A DNA stretch of 42,275 nt. Source: Dokdonella_A sp937902695 (GTDB lineage Bacteria; Pseudomonadota; Gammaproteobacteria; Xanthomonadales; Rhodanobacteraceae). This document shows positions 25,187-34,492 of the stretch, in pieces (the stretch's first letter is position 1; every line of letters begins with the position of its first letter). A program made the translations under genes and the position numbers. The notes under the pieces are model-generated. The model was not told the DNA's origin, made no database searches, and saw only the letters and a program-made list of their open reading frames with translations. The DNA lies in assembly GCA_048498135.1 (NCBI GenBank), contig JBEHYO010000022.1, positions 1-42,275 on the forward strand. Reading direction: 5' to 3'.

Positions 25187-25822
25187 GTGTACGAATCTCC
25201 TTGGTCGCGCGCAATGCGCGCATGAGTGGAACGAGCCCGTGATCGCCACGCGCCCGAGGTTGGCTTGGGAGAGCAAATGGATCGCGAGTGAGTCGCGTGC
25301 GAAGCGCGGCCTCAGCAGGGATCACGTTCCACCGTTACCCGTTGCGTGCTATCGGCGGTGCCGGACGCGCCTTGAAGGCGATCTCGCCGAACTGGGAGGC
25401 AATTCACACAATAAGTACTTATGACGAATTCGATACTTATATACGCGTGCCCAAAACAAGGACCTCGTGACACTGCGCGTCGGGCGCGCGTCAAGAAGCC
25501 GGCGTCGCCGGCGTCGACGACGGAATGCCGACGACGCCTCCGATGATTCCGGTCCGGTTCCTGCCGACGAAGCGATCCGTCGTGCCGGCCTGGTCCGGAA
25601 CCCCGGTCGAGTGTCCGATAACGAGCAGTGTTCGATTCCGATCACCGCGGACGGCTGCCGAGGCGCCGGATTCGCGCTCGCGCCGTGGCAGATTTCTTGC
25701 TCCGCCGATGCCGGCGTCCGTCAGGGCGCGAGGGGAGTGCAACCCTGTGTTCCTTTCGCCCATCCCATGACCGACGGAGGCCGTGCCATTGCGGCGCGGC
25801 CCGATGCCGAGATCCCCGACGA
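25187..25822. other. 636-bp gap between collagen operon and ADOP permease
   Basis: No gene with a clear start and coding composition is visible. It contains the long leader of the collagen-like gene and an A+T-rich island near 25400-25445 that stands out strongly in this genome. A minus-strand frame 25491-25763 (starting MGERNTGLHSPRAL) has some regularity but no recognisable domain or signal; I do not call it a gene. The plus-strand permease start at 25823 has no strong ribosome-binding site. Confidence 0.4.
25411..25440. promoter_or_regulatory. Palindromic A+T-rich site, possible operator
   Basis: ATAAGTACTTAT (25411-25422) is a perfect 12-base palindrome. GAATTC (25426-25431) and a second TACTTAT (25434-25440) follow. 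Clustered half-sites in the only A+T-rich stretch between divergent genes suggest a regulator binding site and promoters. No regulator gene is adjacent. Confidence 0.35.
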
Positions 25823-28243
25823 ATGAACACGCTCGCCTTCGCGTTCCGCTCCCTCGCCAAGTCGCCGGTCTTCTCGCTCGTCGCGATCTTCGCGCTGGCG
25901 CTCGGCATCGGCGCCAACAGTGCGATCTTCAGCGTGATCGAGACGATCTTCCTGCGTCCGCTGCCGTATGCGGACGCGGATCGCATCGTCCAGCTGCAGT
26001 CGCTGCTGCCCGATCGCGGCCTCGCGCAGGCGCCGATCTCGTGGCCGCGCCTGCTGGCCTTGCGCGAGCGGCAGGAGGTCTTCACCGACGTTTCGGTATC
26101 GACGCCGAACGCGTTCATCGTGACCGGCACCGGCGATCCCGAGCAGCTGCAGGGCCTCATCGTCTCGCAGAACTATTTCCCGCTGCTCGGCGTGCAGCCG
26201 ATGCTAGGCCGCAACTTCCTCGCCGACGAGGACAAGCCCGGCGGCGCGCCGGTCGTCTTGTTGAGCTACGGGTACTGGCAGAAGCATTTCGCGGGACGCG
26301 CCGACGTCGTCGGCCAGCCGCTGACGCTCGACGGCACGCCGTACTCGGTCGTCGGCGTGCTGCCGAAGGACGCCAACGGATTTCCGCTGAACCAGATCGC
26401 GATCTTCACGACGCGTCCGTACGAATCGCCGTTCCTCACGCAGAAGCAGATCGACGACGGCGGCCTTTTCTACAACGTCCTCGGACGGCTGAAACCCGGC
26501 GTCGGCATCGCCCAGGTGCGCGCGGCGATGGACGTGATCGCATCGGGCTATGCGCAGGCGCATCCGACCAACGTCGACGCGAAGTCGAAGCTCGACGCGA
26601 ACTTCCTGCAGGAGAATCTCGTCGGCAACCAGCGCGATACGTACGCGATGCTGTTCGTCGCGGTCGCCTCGGTGCTGCTCATTGCCTGTGCGAACGTCGC
26701 GAACCTCCTGCTCGCGCGCTTCTCGCGCCGGCGCAAGGAAGTCGGCATCCGTTTCGCGCTCGGCGCGAAGCGGAGCCGCATCGTGGCGCAGTTCCTCGCC
26801 GAGAGTCTGCTGCTCGCGCTCAGCGGCGGCATCCTCGGCCTCGCGTTCGCGGCGGCGGCGCTGCCGCTGCTCGCGCACGTCGGACACGATTTCGTGCCGC
26901 GCGCCGAGGAGATCCGGCTCGATCCCGTCATCGTCCTCTTCACGCTCGGCATCTCGATCGTCTGCGGCGTCGCGATGGGGCTCGTGCCTGCGATGCACGC
27001 ATCGATGAATGCGGCAAACGACGCGCTCAAGGATTCGAGCCGCGAATCGACCAGTGGACCCAAGCACAACCGCTTCCGCAGCGGGCTCCTGATCGGCGAG
27101 ATCGCGGTCGCGTTCGTGCTGCTGGTCGCGACCGGCCTCATGATCTCGACCGTCGTGCGCATCCAGAATGTGTCGCCCGGCTTCCGCACCGACGGCATTT
27201 TCGTCGGCTTCGCGATCGTGCCGCCGGCGCAGTATCCGGCGCGCACCGAGGCGACGGCGAACTTCTATTCGCGTCTCTATCACCGGCTCGAGGAGATTCC
27301 GGGCCAGAAGGGCGTCGCGCTGGACGACAACCCGCCGCTGAGCGGCAACAACGGACAGTCGCCCTATGCGGTCGTCGGCCGTCCGTTGCCGCCGCCGTCC
27401 GAGCGGCCGCTGGCGATCCGTCACCTCGTCAGCCCGAACCGCTTCGGCGTGCTCGGCATTCCGCTGAAGGCGGGCCGCGACTTCGACGAGCACGACACGC
27501 CCACGAGCAACCAGGTCATGATCGTCAACGAGACGATGGCCAGGCAGCTCTTCCCGAATGAAAGCGCGGTCGGCCAGAAGCTCGTGACCGGCATGCTCGG
27601 GCTCACCGCCGAGATCGTCGGCGTCGTCGCCGACACGCACACGCAGGATCTGACGACGGCGCCGGTCGCCGAGATGTATTACCCGGTGTTGCAGCGGCCC
27701 GAGAACTTCACGGGATTCCTCGTGCGCACCGACGGCGATCCGGCCGCGCTCGCCGCGAGCGTGCGCGCGGCGCTGCACGACGTCGATCCCGGCATTCCGC
27801 TGATCGCGCCGGGCACGATGCGCGACCTGGTCAGGCAGTCGATCGCCGACCGCGATCTCACGATGACGCTGCTCGTGATCTTCGCCGGCCTCGCGCTCGC
27901 GCTCGCGAGCCTCGGCGTCTACAGCGTGATGGCCTATTCGGTGACCCAGCGATCCGCCGAGATCGGCATCCGCATGGCGCTCGGCGCGCGCGCCGGCGAC
28001 GTGCAGAAGATGGTGATCGGTCACGGCGTCAGGCTCGCGGTCTTCGGCCTCGTCATCGGGCTCGCCGGCGCGCTCGCGGTGACGCGGCTCATGACCGCGC
28101 TACTCTTCGAGGTGCACGCGAGCGACCCGACGATCTACCTCGCGATCGCTGCGCTCCTGACGTTCGTCGCCGTCGCGGCAAGCTGGATCCCGTCGCGCCG
28201 CGCCGCTTCGCTCGATCCGACGAAGGCACTGCACCAGACGTGA
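25823..28243 (+). CDS. ADOP/MacB-type ABC transporter permease without adjacent ATPase
   Basis: An 806-residue permease built as two MacB-like halves. The first half starts FRSLAKSPVFSLVAIFALAL followed by GIGANSAIFSVIETIF, a signature of the acidobacterial duplicated orphan permease (ADOP) family. It has a periplasmic domain (about 45-270), then three helices beginning LLIACANVANLLLARFSRR. The second half repeats this with a periplasmic core and the C-terminal helices around YSVMAYSVTQRSAEIGIRMA and SWIPSRRAASLDPTKAL. FtsX-like domains end each half. Members act in extrusion or signal-type mechanotransmission, usually with a separate ATPase; none is present here. A terminator follows the stop. 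Confidence 0.92.
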   Translation: MNTLAFAFRSLAKSPVFSLVAIFALALGIGANSAIFSVIETIFLRPLPYADADRIVQLQSLLPDRGLAQAPISWPRLLALRERQEVFTDVSVSTPNAFIVTGTGDPEQLQGLIVSQNYFPLLGVQPMLGRNFLADEDKPGGAPVVLLSYGYWQKHFAGRADVVGQPLTLDGTPYSVVGVLPKDANGFPLNQIAIFTTRPYESPFLTQKQIDDGGLFYNVLGRLKPGVGIAQVRAAMDVIASGYAQAHPTNVDAKSKLDANFLQENLVGNQRDTYAMLFVAVASVLLIACANVANLLLARFSRRRKEVGIRFALGAKRSRIVAQFLAESLLLALSGGILGLAFAAAALPLLAHVGHDFVPRAEEIRLDPVIVLFTLGISIVCGVAMGLVPAMHASMNAANDALKDSSRESTSGPKHNRFRSGLLIGEIAVAFVLLVATGLMISTVVRIQNVSPGFRTDGIFVGFAIVPPAQYPARTEATANFYSRLYHRLEEIPGQKGVALDDNPPLSGNNGQSPYAVVGRPLPPPSERPLAIRHLVSPNRFGVLGIPLKAGRDFDEHDTPTSNQVMIVNETMARQLFPNESAVGQKLVTGMLGLTAEIVGVVADTHTQDLTTAPVAEMYYPVLQRPENFTGFLVRTDGDPAALAASVRAALHDVDPGIPLIAPGTMRDLVRQSIADRDLTMTLLVIFAGLALALASLGVYSVMAYSVTQRSAEIGIRMALGARAGDVQKMVIGHGVRLAVFGLVIGLAGALAVTRLMTALLFEVHASDPTIYLAIAALLTFVAVAASWIPSRRAASLDPTKALHQT

Positions 28244-28247
28244 GCTC

Positions 28248-28274
28248 CCGCTCCGCATGCGGAGCGGCTCTTTT
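28248..28274 (+). terminator. Terminator of the ADOP permease gene
   Basis: CCGCTCCGCATGCGGAGCGG (28248-28267) is a perfect palindrome, followed by CTCTTTT. It ends at the stop codon of the convergent dipeptidase gene. The T tract is short, so strength is uncertain. Confidence 0.7.
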
Positions 28275-29803
28275 CAGCGGTACGCCGCCATGACCAGGCT
28301 GTAGATGGTCTCGGTCCCGCTGACGAGATTGCCGACGCGCAGGTTCTCGTCGTGCGCATGCTGGTTGTTGTCGGCGTTGACGGTCGACACGATCACGAAC
28401 GGCGCATGCAGCGCTTCGACGAGCACATCGGTCGGCAGCGTGCCGCCGAGCATGCGGATGCGCACCGGCTCGGCGCCGGGGCCCGGAGCCTGCGCCGCGC
28501 GGATCGTCGCATAGGCCCATGTTCCGACCGGCGAATCCATCGCCGTCCGCTCGGCTTTCTCGATCGCGCCGGGCGTGAAGCTCGCAAGCTTGTCGTAGGT
28601 CGCGCGATCGGCATCGTCCGGCGTGCCGTCGACGAGGTGATAGCCCTGCTGCTCGATGTACCTTCGCATGAGATCGATCAGCGTGCGTCCGTCGCGCTCC
28701 GGCGTCGTGCGGAAATCGAGCTCGGCCGTCGCATCGCTCGGCAGGACGTTCGCCGCTTTCGCGCCGATCGAGGCCGCGGCCATGCCGCGAATGTTGAGCG
28801 ACGGATACTGCAGCGCCTCCTGATAGGTCCTGCCGACGGATTCGGGCTTGGCGATGCCGATGCGCTTCAGCAGCGCCGGCTCGTCGTCGCCCGTCGCCGC
28901 GAGCACCGCGCGATCGGCGTCGGTGAGCGCGATCCCGTCGTACCAGCCCTCGATGCGCACGCGGCCGTGGTCGTCCTTCATGCCGGCGAGCAGCGTCGCG
29001 AGGCGCATCGCCGGATTCGGCGCGTAGTTGCCGTAATGCCCGCTGTGCAGCGGCGCGCGCGGACCGTAGACGACCAGCGTCGCCGTCGCGATGCCGCGAT
29101 TGCCGAACACCAGCGTCGGCCGGCCCGATGCGTGCGCCGGGCCATCGAGGATGACGAGCGCATCGGCCCTGAGCAGCGCCGCGTTCGCCGCCGCGACGCC
29201 GGCGAGGCTCGGCGAACCCATTTCCTCTTCGGAATCGAGGATGACCTTGAGGTCGACCGCCGGCGATTTGCCGGCCGATTTCACGAGATCGATCGCCGTC
29301 AGCATCATCAGGATCGGCGCCTTGTCGTCGGATGCCGAGCGCGCGAACACGCGGAGCTCGGGATCGAGCGGCTTCGCCATCAATGCATCGCGATCGACCG
29401 GCTGCCACGCGCCGCCCGCGTCGCGCCGCTTGACGACCGGCTCGAACGGACTTTTCTGCGCCCACTCGGCCGGCACGACCGGCTGGCCGTCGAAATGGAT
29501 ATAGAAAAGCACGGACTTCGCGCTCGGATCGTGCGCCGCGAGGTGTGCGTACACGAGCGGCCGGTGCGCCGGATTGGCGAGCAGCGCGGTTTCGAATCCG
29601 CGCTTGTCGAATGCGTTCTTGAGTAACGCGGCGTTGCGCTGGATGTCGGCCGGCACGTCGGCGACGTCCGCAATCGCGAGCAGGTCGAGGAACTCCGGGA
29701 CATTGCGCTGCACGGCCAGGGCGACGTCGTCGTCCCAGGGCCGGGCCGACAGCGGCGCGGCTTCGAGGGCCAGCAGCGCGAGGGCGAGCAGCATGCGCGG
29801 CAT
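28274..29803 (-). CDS. M20-family metallodipeptidase, exported
   Basis: A 509-residue peptidase. A signal peptide MPRMLLALALLALEAAPLSA indicates export. The M20 metal ligands can be followed: H-F-D in YIHFDGQPVV, SASDDKAPIL, the catalytic Glu pair in DSEEEMGSPSL, and the late His in NNQHAHDENL. The dimerisation (lid) domain lies in the middle (about 215-400). Family members split dipeptides or short peptides with two zinc ions; here the location suggests nutrient use in the periplasm. The ATG is preceded by AAGGAG at good spacing. It converges with the ADOP gene, and the intervening palindrome may serve both. Confidence 0.9.
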   Translation of the reverse strand: MPRMLLALALLALEAAPLSARPWDDDVALAVQRNVPEFLDLLAIADVADVPADIQRNAALLKNAFDKRGFETALLANPAHRPLVYAHLAAHDPSAKSVLFYIHFDGQPVVPAEWAQKSPFEPVVKRRDAGGAWQPVDRDALMAKPLDPELRVFARSASDDKAPILMMLTAIDLVKSAGKSPAVDLKVILDSEEEMGSPSLAGVAAANAALLRADALVILDGPAHASGRPTLVFGNRGIATATLVVYGPRAPLHSGHYGNYAPNPAMRLATLLAGMKDDHGRVRIEGWYDGIALTDADRAVLAATGDDEPALLKRIGIAKPESVGRTYQEALQYPSLNIRGMAAASIGAKAANVLPSDATAELDFRTTPERDGRTLIDLMRRYIEQQGYHLVDGTPDDADRATYDKLASFTPGAIEKAERTAMDSPVGTWAYATIRAAQAPGPGAEPVRIRMLGGTLPTDVLVEALHAPFVIVSTVNADNNQHAHDENLRVGNLVSGTETIYSLVMAAYR

Positions 29804-30068
29804 CGTGAGACTCCTTGATCGGATGATGCGGACTATACGTCCACGCACCGGCGCCGCGATCTTCGCGTACTGCTGGCCGAAATAGATGCACGATGGCCGC
29901 GAAACGCTCGCGGCCATCTGGGAAAATCGGTTCTTCGCCGTGAACGAATTGCGCGGCTCGGCCCGGAAAACGAGCCCGGCGCCACCGGCGACCGCTGATT
30001 TCGCGGCCGCGCGCATGGCACATCGATTGCAGCCGACGCCGCTGGAATTGAAATGCACGGTAACTCGA

Positions 30069-30284
30069 ATGACGCACAACCAGACGCTCGCCGCCCTCGA
30101 TCGCTTCGAGGCCACCCTTGGCCAGCTCTCCCGGAACTTTCCGCAGGAACTGGATTTCTGGCCGGCGTTCGCCACGCATGCGAACGAGCTGGAAGCGACG
30201 AGCCCGCTCGATTTCCGCGACTACGTCCGCGATTCGATCGTGCGGATGCTGCGCAAGATCGGCCGGCTCCCCGCCACGAACTGA
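30069..30284 (+). CDS. Hypothetical small protein
   Basis: A 71-residue, probably all-helical protein: MTHNQTLAALDRFEATLGQL, then SRNFPQELDFWPAFATHANE and a C-terminal YVRDSIVRMLRKIGRLP. Composition and third-position bias look coding from about 30069 on. Upstream in-frame sequence is less convincing, so the start is placed at ATG 30069 even though its ribosome-binding site is weak. No family is recognised. Confidence 0.5.
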   Translation: MTHNQTLAALDRFEATLGQLSRNFPQELDFWPAFATHANELEATSPLDFRDYVRDSIVRMLRKIGRLPATN

Positions 30285-30347
30285 TTATTCCGCGACAGCG
30301 TTTTGCTCGTCCTTGAGCGAGCGCGCCGGGAGGCCGCTCTCGCGTCG

Positions 30348-30863
30348 CTACGTCGGCGCCGGCGCGAGACGCGCGACGCCATCGGGATGAAACCGCTTGA
30401 CGGCCAGGAATCCGATGGCGATGAACAGCACGAACACGGCACCTTGTGCGATCTTGAACGGCGGCTCCGGATTCGCGGGCGCGCCCGGCGCGAGCGCGTG
30501 CAGCGCGGGCACTTTCACGAAGAGCTGCACGACCAGCACGAAGACGTTGAGATAGAGCGAAACCACCGCACCGATGACATAGATCCGCCGCCACGTGCCG
30601 GCCAGTTTCCGGAGGTAAAGCGCAACGCAGGTCGGCACGAGCACGGCGAGCGCGATGACGCCGGTGATGTGCGAGGGCAGCAGCTGATCGCGGCTGAAGA
30701 AGATGAAGCCGGTGAGGCTCGTCAGGAATGTCGTGAAGAGAAAGAGATGCGTCGTGCGCGGCATCCGGTTCGCATGCAGGAAACCGTAGACGACGATGAA
30801 ACCCGAAGCGATCGCGATCAGGCTGATCACGACGTGGGACAAGGTCAATGCCTGTGAATCCAT
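30348..30863 (-). CDS. Small integral membrane protein
   Basis: A 171-residue inner membrane protein with about five hydrophobic helices: HVVISLIAIASGFIVVYGFL, LFLFTTFLTSLTGFIFF, ITGVIALAVLVPTCVALYL, IYVIGAVVSLYLNVFVLVVQ and GAVFVLFIAIGFLAV. The layout resembles small DUF420-like proteins, but I cannot name the family with certainty. Start chosen at ATG 30863 because upstream residues are Arg/Pro-rich. It lies downstream of the DNA ligase gene on the same strand (54 bp), so co-transcription is possible. Confidence 0.78.
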   Translation of the reverse strand: MDSQALTLSHVVISLIAIASGFIVVYGFLHANRMPRTTHLFLFTTFLTSLTGFIFFSRDQLLPSHITGVIALAVLVPTCVALYLRKLAGTWRRIYVIGAVVSLYLNVFVLVVQLFVKVPALHALAPGAPANPEPPFKIAQGAVFVLFIAIGFLAVKRFHPDGVARLAPAPT

Positions 30864-30917
30864 GTCGGGCCTCCGGCTGGGTGGCGTGAGCGTATCCGCT
30901 CGCGACCGCACGCGCCA

Positions 30918-32459
30918 TCAGCCCTGCGCAGCATGAATGCGCCGCACCGACTCCATCGTATCGGCCTCGTCGGCGCGCTTGTCGTCGCGGTAGCGCTTCA
31001 CGCGGGCGAGGCGAAGCGCCAGGCCGCCGGGATAGCGCGGGCTCGCCTGCAGATCGCTGAAGGCGATCTCCGCGACGATTTCGGGCCGGACGTAGACCGT
31101 GTGTCCGTCGCGGCGGATCTCGCGGGCGAGAAACGCCTCCGTCTGCCAGGCGAGCATCGCGTCGGTGAGTCCCTTGAACGTCTTGCCGAGCATGACGTAC
31201 TCGCCGGTGGCCGGGTCGAGCGCGCCGAGATGGAGGTTCGAGAGCGTGCCGGTGCGGCGGCCGTGGCCCCACTCGGCCGCGATGACGACGAGATCGAGCG
31301 TGTGCGCGCGCTTGATCTTGAGCCAGCCCGCGCCGCGATTGCCCGCCTCGTAGGGCGCCTCCAGCGATTTCGCCATGACGCCTTCGTGGCCGGCGGCGAG
31401 CGCGGCGTCGTAGAACGCCTGCGCCTCGTCGGCCGATGTCGTCACGACGCGCGGGATGCGGAGCTCGGCCGGCAACGCGGCGACGAGCGCGGCGTGGCGC
31501 TCGCGCGTCGGGCGATCGGCGACGCTGACGCCGTCGTGGCGCAGGCAGTCGAAGAAGAACGCGCGCATCGGAAGCTCCGCGCGCAGCGCTTCGACGTCGA
31601 GCTTGCGTCCGAACCGCCGCATCGTGACCTGGAACGGGTAGGGACGGCCGGACGCATCGAGCGCAATCGCTTCGCCGTCGAGGATCAGGTCGGTCGCCGG
31701 CAACGCGGCGACGGTCGCCACGATCTCGGGCACGGCCGCGCCGACCTCGTTGAGATTGCGCGTGTAGATCGCGACCGTGTCGCCCGATTTGTGCGCCTGG
31801 ATGCGCGCGCCGTCCATCTTCCATTCGATCGCGGCCTCGCCGCCGAGCTGGCGCAGCGCATCGGCCGGATCGGACGCGGTCTGCGCCAGCATCGGCGCGA
31901 TAGGGGAGAGCACCTCGAGCTGGAACGCGGCGAGGCCCGCGTCGCCTTCGAGCAGCGCGGCGCGCGCGACCGCGCCGACGTCATTCGCGTACATCATCGC
32001 GCGGCGCACGGGCGCCGGCGAGAGGCCCGCGGCGGCGGCGATCGCATCGGTCATGACGCCGGCCAGCGCGCCCTGCCGCAGCTCGCCGGCGAGGAGCCGG
32101 ATCAGGAACTCGCGTTCGGCCGCGGTCGCGAGCGAGAACAACGCGCGCAGCGCTTCGACGCGAAGCGCCGCCGCGCCGGTGCCGCGCATGACGGCGATCT
32201 CGCCGAGCCTGCGATCGACATCGGCGACGGTCAGCGAAGGATGGGCGGCGCGGTCGCCGTTGCCGGCTGCCTGCAGCACCGCGTAGCCGATGCCGAGTCG
32301 GCCCTGCGGCACGCTGCCGGAAAGGTGTTGCGCGCCGATGGCGATTTCGTCGCCTTCGAGCGCGCGCAGGCGCTCGGCGAGCGCGCGCACTTTCGCAAGG
32401 CGCGCCGGGGTCTCCGCCACCCTGTCGGAGGTTTCCACGAGTTCGGCAAGCAGCGTCAT
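30918..32459 (-). CDS. ATP-dependent DNA ligase
   Basis: A 513-residue ligase that seals nicks using ATP, separate from the NAD-dependent LigA that bacteria normally rely on. The AMP-binding Lys is K214 in motif I, EWKMDGARIQAHKSG. Other motifs include LILDGEAIALD, the FFFDCLRHDG region, GHEGVMAKSLEAPYE and the C-terminal WLKIKRAH. An N-terminal DNA-binding domain (about 1-190) makes it the archaeal/LigB length class, not the short LigD or phage types. No Ku or LigD partner is near. Such ligases occur in a minority of Proteobacteria and in many actinobacteria and archaea. Confidence 0.93.
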   Translation of the reverse strand: MTLLAELVETSDRVAETPARLAKVRALAERLRALEGDEIAIGAQHLSGSVPQGRLGIGYAVLQAAGNGDRAAHPSLTVADVDRRLGEIAVMRGTGAAALRVEALRALFSLATAAEREFLIRLLAGELRQGALAGVMTDAIAAAAGLSPAPVRRAMMYANDVGAVARAALLEGDAGLAAFQLEVLSPIAPMLAQTASDPADALRQLGGEAAIEWKMDGARIQAHKSGDTVAIYTRNLNEVGAAVPEIVATVAALPATDLILDGEAIALDASGRPYPFQVTMRRFGRKLDVEALRAELPMRAFFFDCLRHDGVSVADRPTRERHAALVAALPAELRIPRVVTTSADEAQAFYDAALAAGHEGVMAKSLEAPYEAGNRGAGWLKIKRAHTLDLVVIAAEWGHGRRTGTLSNLHLGALDPATGEYVMLGKTFKGLTDAMLAWQTEAFLAREIRRDGHTVYVRPEIVAEIAFSDLQASPRYPGGLALRLARVKRYRDDKRADEADTMESVRRIHAAQG

Positions 32460-32569
32460 CGCATGTGCTCCGTTCGCGGGCGTTCGGCGAACATGGTGCC
32501 GCGACGGGCCTGAATCCAGCCGCGAAGCCGGCGTGCTGCGCTACACTCGCCGCCAACGGGCGGGGGCCG

Positions 32570-34330
32570 ATGGAAGACGTCTTCGAAAGGCTGCGGCAGC
32601 GCAAGATCGTGCAGTGGGCGCTCGCGTACCTCGCGGCGGCGTTCGCGCTGATCCAGATGCTCGATCTCGTCGGCCAGCGTTTCGGATGGCCCGGCTGGAT
32701 CCTGCGCGCCACGATCGTCGCGGCGGCCATCGGTTTCGTCATCACGCTCGTGCTCGCCTGGTACCACGGCGAGCGCGGCGAGCAGCGCGTGACCGGTGTC
32801 GAGCTTTTCATCGTCGCGGTCCTGCTCGCGATCGGCGGCGGCTTGCTGTGGAGCGTCGCGCGACCGGGACACGATGCCGCTCCGGCCGCCGTCGCCGACG
32901 ATCCGGCGAAGGGCGCGCCAACGGCAGCGCCGGCCGCCGATCTCAAGTCGATCGCCGTGCTGCCGCTGGCCAACACCAGCGGCGATCCGTCGAACGAATA
33001 TTTCTCGGATGGCCTGTCCGAGGAACTGATATCGGTGCTGGCGCGCATTCCCGATCTCAAGATCATCGGGCGCACGTCGTCGTTCCGCTTCAAGAACACG
33101 AACGACGACAGCCGCACGATCGGCGCGCGGCTCGGCGTCGCGAACCTGCTCGAAGGCAGCGTGCGCAAGCAGGGCGAGCACGTGCGCATCGCGGTCGACC
33201 TGATCACCGCCAGCGACGGCCGCCAGCTCTGGTCGGCCACGTACGATCGCGAGCTCAAGGACATCTTCGCCGTGCAGAGCGAGATCGCGACCGCCGTCGT
33301 CGAGCAACTGAAGCTGAAGCTGCTCGGCAACGCCACGGCGCCGCGCGCGGCGACGCGCGATCCGAGTCTGCCGGCCTACACGGCGATGCTGCAGGGCGCG
33401 CATCTGCTGCCGAACTTCAACGAAGCGGACCTGCGCAAGGCGATCGTCTACTTCGACGAGGCGACGCGGCTCGATCCGCACTACGCGCTCGCCTACGCGC
33501 AGCTCGGCGGTGCGTGGCGCGCGCTGTCCGCGCTCTATCTGTCCGACCCCGAGCAGGTCAGCGACGCATATCGGCGCGCACGCGCCGCGTCGGAAACGGC
33601 GCTCCAGCTCGCGCCCGATCTCAGCGAGGCGCACACCTCGCTCGGCTTCGTGAAGCTGACGGCTGATCTCGACATTCCGGGCGCGGAGGTCGAGTTCCGC
33701 CGCGCGCTCGAGCTTGCGCCGGGCGACTATCGGCCGGTCGACGCGCTCGGCTATCTGCTCGCAGCCCAGGGCAAGCTCGACGACGCCGAGGTGCTGGCCC
33801 GACGTGCGAGCGGGCTCGATCCGCTGTCGATCACGCCGGTCCTCAACATGGCGCGCATGGAAATCGCGACGAACCGGCTCGACGAGGCCGAAGCGAGCGT
33901 GCGCAAGGCGATCGCGCTGCAGCCGACGCTGTCGCACGCCTATGCGTACCTGACGGTGATCGATCTTTTGCGCAACGATCCCGTCGCCGCGCGGCGCGAT
34001 GCCGATCTCGAGCCCCCGGGCTTCTGGCGCGACTATGCCGACACGCTCGCCCGGCAACGCGAGGGCGATCGCGTGAAGGCGGATGCGGCGCTCGATGCGA
34101 TGGTCGCCAAGTACAGCTTCGGCGGGCCGTTCCAGATCGCAGTCGTCTACGCGCTCCGCAAGGAGCCCGACCGCGTGTTCGAATGGCTCGACAAGGCGCT
34201 GGAGGTTCGCGACTCCGGCATGACGCAGCTCTTCGTGACGCCGTTCGTGCTGGATTACCGCGATGATCCGCGGTTCGTCGCGATCGCCGCGAAGCTCGGC
34301 GTCGATTCGACACGCGTCGCGCGCAACTGA
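32570..34330 (+). CDS. TolB/FlgO-like and TPR membrane protein
   Basis: A 586-residue protein. Residues 1-100 contain three hydrophobic segments after a short N-terminal helix (MEDVFERLRQRKIVQWALAY...). A Pro/Ala linker follows, then a TolB-N-like domain with SIAVLPLANTSGDPSNEYFS and IPDLKIIGRTSSFRFK (about 125-240). TPR-like helical repeats run from about 265 to 520. I remember this layout as common in Xanthomonadales, annotated as TPR or adenylate-cyclase-like protein; there is no cyclase domain here. Role unknown; a periplasm-facing sensor or scaffold is possible. The ATG at 32570 is the only sensible start close to the first segment; the upstream ligase gene is divergent. Confidence 0.85.
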   Translation: MEDVFERLRQRKIVQWALAYLAAAFALIQMLDLVGQRFGWPGWILRATIVAAAIGFVITLVLAWYHGERGEQRVTGVELFIVAVLLAIGGGLLWSVARPGHDAAPAAVADDPAKGAPTAAPAADLKSIAVLPLANTSGDPSNEYFSDGLSEELISVLARIPDLKIIGRTSSFRFKNTNDDSRTIGARLGVANLLEGSVRKQGEHVRIAVDLITASDGRQLWSATYDRELKDIFAVQSEIATAVVEQLKLKLLGNATAPRAATRDPSLPAYTAMLQGAHLLPNFNEADLRKAIVYFDEATRLDPHYALAYAQLGGAWRALSALYLSDPEQVSDAYRRARAASETALQLAPDLSEAHTSLGFVKLTADLDIPGAEVEFRRALELAPGDYRPVDALGYLLAAQGKLDDAEVLARRASGLDPLSITPVLNMARMEIATNRLDEAEASVRKAIALQPTLSHAYAYLTVIDLLRNDPVAARRDADLEPPGFWRDYADTLARQREGDRVKADAALDAMVAKYSFGGPFQIAVVYALRKEPDRVFEWLDKALEVRDSGMTQLFVTPFVLDYRDDPRFVAIAAKLGVDSTRVARN

Positions 34331-34492
34331 TGCGACAGAGCGGCTACGTGTCCTGCCTCTGCTTCGCGCCGGCCGGGTCCCCGATCGTCCGAGCCGGCGA
34401 TCACGCGGCGCGCAACAGCACGATCGCGAGGATGATCAGGACCGCAAACGCATCGTCGTTGTCCGTGTCGGGGATTCGTGTCCTCCGCAGTA

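Noticed and set aside
25491..25763. Minus-strand frame starting MGERNTGLHSPRAL
   Set aside because: No recognisable domain, signal or ribosome-binding site; composition evidence is weak on both strands.
26204..28024. Long open frame antisense to the ADOP permease
   Set aside because: Charged low-complexity residues only; the sense strand encodes a recognised protein family.
34384..34492. A short hydrophobic peptide frame on the minus strand (ending DDAFAVLIILAIVLLRAA)
   Set aside because: A GGAGG lies upstream, but there is no ATG, GTG or TTG in frame. I cannot support a start codon.
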